A stretch of DNA of 47,471 bases, taken from the NCBI GenBank assembly GCA_963643175.1, contig CAVIJF010000013.1, positions 1 to 47,471 on the forward strand, written 5' to 3'. A program made the position numbers and the translations under genes. Position 1 is the first letter of the stretch, and each line of letters opens with the position of its first letter. Positions 41,548 to 47,471 of this stretch are shown here, in pieces. Below the pieces are notes generated by a model that was given only the letters and a program-made list of their open reading frames with translations, made no database searches and was not told the origin of the DNA. The DNA comes from CAMEON01 sp963643175. Lineage in GTDB: Bacteria; Bacillota; Clostridia; Oscillospirales; CAG-272.

Positions 41548-42984
41548 GTGGGGAACAGCAAACGATTCAGCGCAGGAGGGAGCGGCGCATGGCAGGACGC
41601 CGGACAGACCGCAAACGGACAGAGCGCAGGGTACGCCGCCGGACGGCGCTCTCCGGCGTGCCTGTCGGCTAAGGAGGCGGAGAAGCGGGGCTATCTGACC
41701 GTGGATCTGCTCAACCGGATGCATCTGGCGCCGACCGGCGCACCCGTCGCCTTCACAAAACGGGACAACGGCGAAACAGTCTACTACTACGACGCGGGAC
41801 AGGTCGCCGAGGCGGCGCCGGAACTGTGGTACCGCCCCCTCATGGAGGAGCAGGAAACACGGACACTGGACAGCGGCACGACAGTCCTGAAACTCAACGC
41901 CCGGCAGGCAGCCGCGCGCGGCTGGTATACCCCCGAACGGCTGGATCGCATGGGCTATGACGTGGGCGAGGGACAGCAGCCCACTGCGTACAGCGAGCGT
42001 CCCGGCGGCGTGACCGTGTATTTCTACGACAAGCACGCCGCCGTCCGCCGCCCGCTCCCCTGCGCCGCGTGCGGCAAGGGCACCCGCTACAAGCGCAAGC
42101 TCTGCCGCTCCTGCTATGAGGCGGATCTGGCACGCCGCCGCGTTGTGGGCGATGCGTACCGCGCACAGCCCCGCCATATGGACAGGTCGCGCGTGCTGTT
42201 CTTCGATCTGGAACTGACGGGCGTGTACGCCCACGACGAGATTATCTCGGTGTCCATCATGAACGCCATGGGCGAGGTACTGATGGACACGCTGGTCAAG
42301 CCGCTCCGCAAGAAAAAATGGAACCGCACCGAGAAGATTCACGGCATTTCCCCCGCTATGGTGCAGGACGCGCCCACACTGGATGAGCTGATTCCCCGCA
42401 TCAAGCAGCTGTTCGATGCGGCGGACAACCTCATTGCCTTCGGCGTGTCCACCGACTTCGGGCATATCAAGTACATCTACGAAACCGAGGAGGAGCAGGA
42501 AGCCCTCCACCGGAAGGTTCGCTGCGCCGCGCTGGAGTTCGTGCGCTACCAGAACGAGCACTTCCCGGACAACACCCACGCCGCCCTCGTGGATGCCATG
42601 GCGACCATGGGCATCACGTGGGAGGGCATTCCCCACTCCTCCATCGCAGACACCATCGGCTGCATGAAGGTTTGGGAGGCGCTGTTCCCGAACTACTACG
42701 ACACCCCCGCGCCGGAGGCTGTTTCGCGCGGCATGACCGGCGTCCCCTACGTGCTGGAAGGCAAAACCAAGCTGGAGCGTGCCGCCTGCATGGCGGCGAC
42801 GGTCGGCGTCCACTACGGCGACTTCCTGACGGAGGAAGCCGAGTACGGCGAGGAGGACAGTGAAGACAGCGGGGACAGTGAGGACGGAGAGGACAGCGAA
42901 GCGGACGCGGACGGCGAACCCGATACGGACGGCGCAAACGCTGCCGCGGCAGACGATGCCGGAAAGGAGCCGCTGTATGTCTGA
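41548..42984 (+). CDS. DEDDh 3'-5' exonuclease with zinc ribbon and tandem N-terminal repeats
   Basis: About 478 residues. Two ~50-residue repeats (39-90 and 116-168; compare AKEAEKRGYLT and ARQAAARGWYT, NGETVYYYD and GGVTVYFYD) precede a CAAC/CRSC zinc ribbon (from 172) and an RNase T/DnaQ-type exonuclease. Asp220 and Glu222 (FFDLELTG), Asp in STDFGHIKY, and His363/Asp368 (HSSIAD) form the DEDDh set. An acidic tail of Glu/Asp/Ser follows. The start is uncertain: GTG at 41548 is in frame with AGGAAAA upstream, while an ATG at 41589 with a better ribosome site is in another frame and ends after 27 codons. The substrate is unknown. Confidence 0.8.
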   Translation: MGNSKRFSAGGSGAWQDAGQTANGQSAGYAAGRRSPACLSAKEAEKRGYLTVDLLNRMHLAPTGAPVAFTKRDNGETVYYYDAGQVAEAAPELWYRPLMEEQETRTLDSGTTVLKLNARQAAARGWYTPERLDRMGYDVGEGQQPTAYSERPGGVTVYFYDKHAAVRRPLPCAACGKGTRYKRKLCRSCYEADLARRRVVGDAYRAQPRHMDRSRVLFFDLELTGVYAHDEIISVSIMNAMGEVLMDTLVKPLRKKKWNRTEKIHGISPAMVQDAPTLDELIPRIKQLFDAADNLIAFGVSTDFGHIKYIYETEEEQEALHRKVRCAALEFVRYQNEHFPDNTHAALVDAMATMGITWEGIPHSSIADTIGCMKVWEALFPNYYDTPAPEAVSRGMTGVPYVLEGKTKLERAACMAATVGVHYGDFLTEEAEYGEEDSEDSGDSEDGEDSEADADGEPDTDGANAAAADDAGKEPLYV

Positions 42985-43297
42985 TCCCCTGTTCGGGTTA
43001 GAGAAGGAAAGAGATCACAGAATCCGGGGCGACGGGGAAGTCGTCCTGCTGACCACGGTGCGCGACGTCGCCATGCTGGGACTGGTGCGCGGACTGCTGG
43101 AGGACGCGGACATCCCCTATCTGGTGCACGAACGCGCAACGGGCAGCGCCATGCGCATCATGACCGGGTTTTCCCTGTTCGGGACGGATATTTTCGTGCC
43201 TGCCTCCGCACTGGAGACGGCACGCGGGCTGATTGCCGGGTTTGAATCCGACCCAGCGGAAACAGCGCCGGAGACACAGGAGACGGAATCGCAATGA
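42977..43297 (+). CDS. DUF2007-type small protein
   Basis: 106 residues. The core (about 20-92: VVLLTTVRDVAMLGLVRGLLEDADIPYLV, cited here by position) matches the DUF2007 signal-transducing-like fold by eye, with PASALETARGLI at its end. It starts inside the end of the exonuclease gene (overlap of 8 nt) behind AAAGGAG, and its stop overlaps the thiI start by ATGA. The function is unknown. Confidence 0.72.
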   Translation: MSDPLFGLEKERDHRIRGDGEVVLLTTVRDVAMLGLVRGLLEDADIPYLVHERATGSAMRIMTGFSLFGTDIFVPASALETARGLIAGFESDPAETAPETQETESQ

Positions 43298-44487
43298 AGG
43301 AAATTCTGCTATGCAAGTACGGTGAAATCATCCTCAAGGGTGCCAACCGCCGCTACTTTGAGGATATGCTGGAGCGTCAGCTCAAGCGCAAGGCACGGGC
43401 GCACGGCAATTTCAATGTCTACCGCGCCCAGAGCACGCTGTATGTCGAGCCGCTGGACGAAGCGACAGACATGGACGGCATGTTCGCGGACGCCTGCCGG
43501 GTGTCCGGCATCATCTCGGTTGCCCGCGCCGCCGTGTGCGAGAAGTCCATGGAGGGCATCTGCGCGGCGGTAAAGCAGTACATCCCGCCCGCTCTGGCGG
43601 GCAAGCGCAGCTTCAAGGTGGAGGCAAAGCGGTCGGACAAGCGTTTTCCGTTCGACTCCATGCAGATTGCCGCCGAAGCCGGTGCCGCCGTGCTGGAGTC
43701 TGTGCCGGGCATCCGGGTGGATGTGCATCACCCGGACGTGACCGTGCGGGTGGAGGTGCGCGAGTACGCCGCCTACGTCCACGCCGGGTCTGCCAAGGGC
43801 GCCGGCGGTATGCCGGTCGGAACCAACGGGCGGGGGCTTCTGCTCCTGTCGGGGGGCATTGATTCCCCTGTCGCCGGGTACATGATGGCGAAGCGCGGCA
43901 TGACCGTGGAGGCTGTCCACTTTGAGTCGGCGCCCTACACCTCCCGCATGGCACTGGAAAAGGTGTTGCGTCTGGGGCGCATTCTCTCCGCCTTCAACAA
44001 CGACGAGCTGATTGTGCACATCGTTTCGCTCACGCACATTCAGGAGCTGCTTGTCAAGTCCTGCGAGGAGGACTATTTCACGCTTCTTCTGCGCCGCCAC
44101 ATGATGGCGATTGCCGACCGTGCGGCGGATATGTGCCGCTGCGGCTCCCTCATCACGGGGGAAAGCCTCGGGCAGGTGGCGTCGCAGACTGCCGAAGCGC
44201 TCAGCGTGACCGATCCGCTTGCGCAGCGTCCCGTTTTCCGTCCCTGCATCGGACTGGACAAGGAGGAAATCGTGGAGATTGCGCGCCGCATCGGCACGTT
44301 TGAGACCTCCATTGAGCCGTTCGAGGACTGCTGCACGGTCTTTACGCCCCGTCATCCCCGCACCCGTCCTGTTCTCTCCAAGGTTCTGGAACAGGAAAGC
44401 CGTCTGGATTTTGCCTCTCTCGTGGACGAAGCCGTCGCCGGTATGCACCGCGTTGTGCTGCATCCCGGAGAGGAGATTGATTTTTGA
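43294..44487 (+). CDS. tRNA 4-thiouridine synthase ThiI
   Basis: Activates U8 of tRNA by adenylation and inserts sulfur; in some bacteria it also serves thiamine thiazole synthesis. 397 residues: N-terminal ferredoxin-like and THUMP domains (about 1-165, EIILKGANRRYFEDML) and the PP-loop LLSGGIDSPVAGY (about 187-199). CCTVFTPRHP carries conserved cysteines. There is no C-terminal rhodanese domain, as usual in Firmicutes, where a cysteine desulfurase delivers sulfur directly. The ATG overlaps the DUF2007 stop. An IscR-like regulator lies 2.2 kb downstream. Confidence 0.95.
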   Translation: MKEILLCKYGEIILKGANRRYFEDMLERQLKRKARAHGNFNVYRAQSTLYVEPLDEATDMDGMFADACRVSGIISVARAAVCEKSMEGICAAVKQYIPPALAGKRSFKVEAKRSDKRFPFDSMQIAAEAGAAVLESVPGIRVDVHHPDVTVRVEVREYAAYVHAGSAKGAGGMPVGTNGRGLLLLSGGIDSPVAGYMMAKRGMTVEAVHFESAPYTSRMALEKVLRLGRILSAFNNDELIVHIVSLTHIQELLVKSCEEDYFTLLLRRHMMAIADRAADMCRCGSLITGESLGQVASQTAEALSVTDPLAQRPVFRPCIGLDKEEIVEIARRIGTFETSIEPFEDCCTVFTPRHPRTRPVLSKVLEQESRLDFASLVDEAVAGMHRVVLHPGEEIDF

Positions 44488-44504
44488 ATCTTTCGGGGAA
44501 AGCC

Positions 44505-44700
44505 GTTCCCGGCGTTGGATGCTTTGCCCTGCCCCCGGCGTGAGTTTGGGACACCGGGACCCGCCCGGCACGCCGTGCACCTTCCGGCGCGGCTCGGGGT
44601 TGCAAGGGGCGAAGCCCCTTGCAAAAAATAAACTTAGGCTCTCCCCCTTCCCCGGAGTGGGAAGAGCGCTCTGCGAGCGCGGGGCGGGGGGATAGGGAAA
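44505..44700 (+). repeat. Intergenic repeat mosaic (modules D, A, B long)
   Basis: 294-bp gap between thiI and the phosphoribosyltransferase. Module D-like text at about 44508-44590, module A hairpin TTGCAAGGGGC-gaa-GCCCCTTGCAA (44600-44624), long module B at about 44640-44697. All are in plus orientation. No promoter was recognised. Confidence 0.72.
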
Positions 44701-44781
44701 CAATCACTCTGATAAGTCAATGCAAAACCAACCGGCGCTGGGGACAGCCCCCCCACCGTCAAACAAGAAAGGAACATCACC

Positions 44782-45345
44782 ATGGAACAGAAATACTACC
44801 ACATGAACATACTGGGCTGTGAGCGTGACCTGCCGCTCTGCCCGCTCAACGAACACCTCATGATAGGCGCTTTCGTCATTTTCGGGGATCCGGAACTGAC
44901 AACAGTCTGCGCAGAGGAGCTGCTCCGGCGCGTGCCGCCGTATGATTATATCATCACGGCAGAGGCAAAGGGTATCCCGCTGGCACATGAAATGGCACGC
45001 CTCGCAGGAAACCAGCGCTATATACTGGCACGGAAGGGTCCCAAACTCTATATGCGCAATATTCTGGATGTGGCAGTCCGCTCCATCACAACCGACCGCG
45101 AACAGCACCTGTACGTGGACGGAGAGGACGCCGCACGCATGAAGGGCAAACGCATCCTCATCGTGGATGACGTCGTGTCCACAGGCGAATCCCTGAAGGC
45201 GCTGGAGGCACTGGTCACGGAGGCGGGCGGCATTATATGCGGACGCGCCTGCATTTTGGCGGAGGGCGAAGCTGCAGACCGCTCCGACCTTGTGTTCATC
45301 GAGAAACTCCCCCTGTTTGACGCCGACGGAAACCCGCTGAACTGA
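44782..45345 (+). CDS. Phosphoribosyltransferase, purine (Apt/Xpt-like)
   Basis: 187-residue type I phosphoribosyltransferase; the PRPP-binding motif ILIVDDVVSTGESL is complete and ITAEAKGIPLAHEMAR is the typical PPi-loop/base region of adenine or xanthine phosphoribosyltransferases. The base preference cannot be decided from motifs. AAAGGA lies 9 nt before the ATG. It is followed by the aspartyl-tRNA synthetase 58 nt later. Confidence 0.85.
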   Translation: MEQKYYHMNILGCERDLPLCPLNEHLMIGAFVIFGDPELTTVCAEELLRRVPPYDYIITAEAKGIPLAHEMARLAGNQRYILARKGPKLYMRNILDVAVRSITTDREQHLYVDGEDAARMKGKRILIVDDVVSTGESLKALEALVTEAGGIICGRACILAEGEAADRSDLVFIEKLPLFDADGNPLN

Positions 45346-45403
45346 CAGTCACCTCCCCCACAAAATTCACTATTCCATACATAAGCGAAAGAAGGAAAAA
45401 CAC

Positions 45404-46699
45404 ATGAACAGAACCAGAATCGGCGCGGTTACGCCGGGCGCACGCTACCGCATCTCCGGCTTTGTCGAGAACCTGCGGAACAAGAAGAAAATGGCATTCC
45501 TTGTCATCCGCGACATCTCCGGCAAGCTGCAGGTCACGGTGGAAAAGGAAAAGAACGCAGAGCTGGCGGCATTGGTGGATCAGCTGACGCTGGACTCGGT
45601 TGTCACGGTGGAGGGCGAGGTCGTCGCCAATGAGTACGTCAAGATGGGCGGCATGGAGATGCTCCCGGACACCATGCGCATCGAGTCGGTCGCCGAGGCA
45701 CTGCCCATTCAGGACGACAGCGACATCGACGCGCGCATGGACTACCGCTGGATTGACCTGCGGCGCGAGCAGAATCAGCTCATGATCCGCCTGCAGACCA
45801 CGCTGACCGCCGCCCTGCGCGAGTTCCTGCTGGCGCATGAATTCGTGGAAATCCACACGCCCAAGCTGATTGCCGCCGCCTCCGAGTCCGGCTCCGAGGT
45901 GTTTGAGGTCAAGTATTTTGACACCAAGGCGTATCTGGCGCAGTCGCCGCAGTTCTACAAGCAGATGGCAATGGCGTCCGGTCTGGAACGCATTTTCGAG
46001 ACGGGGCCCGTGTTCCGCGCCGAAAAATCCTACACCAACAAGCACGCCACCGAGTTTTCGGGCTTCGATCTGGAGTTCTCCTACGTGTACACCTGCGAGG
46101 AGGTCATGCACATGGAGGAGGAGCTGCTGGCTTACGCCTTCGCCAAGGTCAAGGCGGCGCACGGCGAGGATATTGTGCGCCTGTTCGGTGAGGACAAGGC
46201 GGTCACGGTGCCGACTGTTCCCTTCCCCCGCATTGCGCTGGCGGATCTGTACCGCGAGCTGGAGGAGCGCTACGGCTACACGGTTCCGGACGAGGCAAAG
46301 GGCGACCTGACCACCGAGGCGGAGCATCTCTGCGCGCGCTTCTCTCTGGAGAAGTACGGCAGCGAGTTCCTGTTCGTGACGGATTATTCCGCCGCCGAGC
46401 GGGCATTCTACCATATGCGCGATGAGCGCGGCGTGCCGATGGGCTACGACCTCATCTGGCGCGGCTGCGAAATCACGACCGGCGCCGTCCGCGAGCACCG
46501 CTACGACGTACTCAAGAAGCAGGCGGACGAGAAGGGGCTGGGCGAGGATGTCGCCTTCTACCTGCAGTTCTTCCGCTACGGCTGCCCTCCGCACGGCGGC
46601 TTCGGACTGGGACTTGACCGTCTGACCATGCTCTTCCTCGGTCTGTCCATCAAGGAAGTGCAGTTCCTGTTCCGCGGACCCAACCGTCTGACGCCCTGA
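45404..46699 (+). CDS. Aspartyl-tRNA synthetase, archaeal/eukaryotic type
   Basis: Class II synthetase of 431 residues: OB-fold anticodon domain (about 1-105), then the catalytic core with motif 2 FRAEKSYTNKHATEFSGFD and motif 3 GFGLGLDRLTMLFLG. It lacks the GAD insertion and the ~590-residue length of bacterial AspS. Such short enzymes occur in many Clostridia, often annotated as aspartate--tRNA(Asn) ligase, and then act with GatCAB; the specificity cannot be settled here. The residue at the site that is Trp or His in studied archaeal enzymes appears to be Glu (GFVEN). AAGGAAAA precedes the ATG. Confidence 0.85.
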   Translation: MNRTRIGAVTPGARYRISGFVENLRNKKKMAFLVIRDISGKLQVTVEKEKNAELAALVDQLTLDSVVTVEGEVVANEYVKMGGMEMLPDTMRIESVAEALPIQDDSDIDARMDYRWIDLRREQNQLMIRLQTTLTAALREFLLAHEFVEIHTPKLIAAASESGSEVFEVKYFDTKAYLAQSPQFYKQMAMASGLERIFETGPVFRAEKSYTNKHATEFSGFDLEFSYVYTCEEVMHMEEELLAYAFAKVKAAHGEDIVRLFGEDKAVTVPTVPFPRIALADLYRELEERYGYTVPDEAKGDLTTEAEHLCARFSLEKYGSEFLFVTDYSAAERAFYHMRDERGVPMGYDLIWRGCEITTGAVREHRYDVLKKQADEKGLGEDVAFYLQFFRYGCPPHGGFGLGLDRLTMLFLGLSIKEVQFLFRGPNRLTP

Positions 46700-46728
46700 C
46701 CGGCGTCCGGCTTGCCCGGAGGTACCGT

Positions 46729-47199
46729 ATGCTGATTTCCACCAAGGGGCGTTACGCCCTGCGCGTTGTGCTGGATCTTGCGGCGCACGCCGGGGATGAG
46801 TATGTTTCGCTCAAGTCCGTGGCAGAGCGGCAGGAAGTCTCTGTCAAGTATCTGGAATCCATTGTGGCGCTCCTGCAGAAGGGCGGCGTGCTGGTCAGTC
46901 AGCGCGGCATTCAGGGCGGCTACCGGCTTGCCCGCCCTGCGTCCGAAATTTCTGTTTACGAAATCATCCGTCTGACGGAAGGTTCTCTGGCGCCTGTCAC
47001 CTGTCTGGAGGATTTTGACCCCTCTGTCGGCTGTGTATGCAGTCGTGCGGGTGTCTGTCTCACGCTCCCTCTCTGGCAGGAGCTTGAACGCCGCGTCGTC
47101 TCCTACCTCTCCTGCGTCTCTGTTCAGAATCTGCTGGACGGCGATGCGTCCGGGGAGGGGGTGTCTTTGGGGAACGGAGAAACGTCGGGGGCTTCTTGA
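46729..47199 (+). CDS. Rrf2-family regulator, IscR-like
   Basis: 156-residue winged-helix regulator. The DNA-binding helix-turn-helix is around VSLKSVAERQEVSVKYLESI, and QRGIQGGYRLARP forms the wing. Cys92, Cys102, Cys104 and Cys110 fall in the segment that holds the [2Fe-2S] ligands in IscR, so iron-sulfur sensing is likely; CymR-type regulators lack this set. The gene often precedes iscS-iscU; the window ends first. GGAGGT precedes the ATG. The last six residues (ETSGAS) and the TGA stop are encoded by module C, so the C-terminus appears to have been remodelled by the element. Confidence 0.88.
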   Translation: MLISTKGRYALRVVLDLAAHAGDEYVSLKSVAERQEVSVKYLESIVALLQKGGVLVSQRGIQGGYRLARPASEISVYEIIRLTEGSLAPVTCLEDFDPSVGCVCSRAGVCLTLPLWQELERRVVSYLSCVSVQNLLDGDASGEGVSLGNGETSGAS

Positions 47200-47233
47200 A
47201 AGAAGCCCCCGAACCCCCAAGAACTTTTCTGAA
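47183..47233 (+). repeat. Module C 3'-end hairpin, Rrf2 copy with compensatory change
   Basis: 51-bp copy overlapping the end of the Rrf2 gene. The stem reads TCGGGGGCTTCT/AGAAGCCCCCGA where the other copies have TTGGGGG.../...CCCCCAA, so a T-A pair has become C-G on both sides. The stop TGA (47197-47199) is part of the loop. Confidence 0.88.
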
Positions 47234-47264
47234 ACGATTCTTTGCGGCGGGGTGGCATGGCGTT

Positions 47265-47461
47265 CCGGGCGGTTTCCGGTGTCGGCAGGGCAAGCCGGGA
47301 ACGCATGGAACAGACACCCCAAAAACCTCCCACAGCGGCAGGACAATGGCGCAAATGCCGGGGACGCAGGCACCCCGCAGGGTACCGCAAACTGCCCGGC
47401 AATCCAGTGCGCTCCGGCGCAGATGTAGGGGTGCCGGGGGCGACAGCCCCCGGCGAAACAA
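47265..47461 (+). repeat. Intergenic repeat mosaic (modules D and A)
   Basis: Module D-like text at about 47255-47400 and, in plus orientation, ccggcgcagatgtaggggt followed by the module A hairpin GCCGGGGGC-gaca-GCCCCCGGC (47433-47454). No gene is seen in 47200-47471. Confidence 0.65.
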
Positions 47462-47471
47462 ACATAGAATC

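Noticed and set aside
41660..41675. Programmed +1 frameshift joining the 27-codon ORF to the exonuclease
   Set aside because: The shift point GGC-TAA is not a known slippery site and the nearby AAGGAGG is downstream, not upstream, of it; kept only as a start-site ambiguity.

Overview
The window looks like chromosomal DNA of a high-GC member of the Firmicutes, most likely a gut-type Clostridia of the Oscillospirales kind. This rests on the strong Shine-Dalgarno sites, the gene order (def-fmt-zinc peptidase-rsmB; rpmG-secE-nusG-rplK-rplA), a MetQ lipoprotein, a zinc-ribbon L33, a FakA-type DAK protein and an Rrf2 regulator. No rRNA, tRNA, prophage, CRISPR array or defence island was seen. The window opens exactly at the inverted-repeat end of an AT-rich IS4/IS1634-type insertion sequence, which suggests an assembly edge.

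Layout. 1-1939: IS element, lodged just behind the rsmB terminator. 1992-13855 (minus): an ABC exporter-like cluster (ATPase, permease, two GldG-like proteins, a DUF4340 protein with an odd N-terminal InlB-type repeat), then def, fmt, a membrane zinc peptidase and rsmB. 14992-16062: glyceraldehyde-3-phosphate dehydrogenase. 16505-19360 (minus): the metNIQ methionine ABC transporter, preceded by a consensus promoter, a 29-codon Met/Cys-rich leader peptide and an intrinsic terminator, a ready-made ribosome-mediated attenuator. 19827-22522 (minus): rpmG-secE-nusG-rplK-rplA. 22872-24560 (minus): FakA-like DAK protein. 25359-30025 (plus): a tightly coupled operon of two hexapeptide acyltransferases, a 3-hydroxyacyl-CoA dehydrogenase, a thiolase and thiamine pyrophosphokinase; the first gene carries a (GGAA)12 tract that could switch its C-terminus and its coupling to the next gene. 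30289-31254 (minus): an E2-like acyltransferase domain without the catalytic His. 31505-40800 (plus): rnhA, a lipoprotein, recG, then sugar genes (aldose epimerase-like, ribokinase-like, a NahK-like kinase, a phosphohexomutase) with a lipoprotein peptidyl-prolyl isomerase. 41548-47199 (plus): a DEDDh exonuclease with zinc ribbon, DUF2007, thiI, a phosphoribosyltransferase, an archaeal-type aspartyl-tRNA synthetase and an Rrf2/IscR-like regulator.

Almost every gap between transcription units is filled by a mosaic of a few recurring hairpin modules, here named A, B, C and D. Module C (51 bp, four copies) always sits at the 3' end of a gene in the sense orientation; one copy supplies the stop codon of the Rrf2 gene and carries a compensatory base-pair change, which argues for selection on an RNA stem. 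Module A also shows paired changes. The strongest candidates for new biology are the Met leader/attenuator, the (GGAA)12 switch, the module C element, and two promoters (13993-14025 and 25275-25307) that share an 11-bp-period GTTCAC repeat placed exactly 10 bp from the -10 box, as in PhoB/OmpR-class activated promoters.
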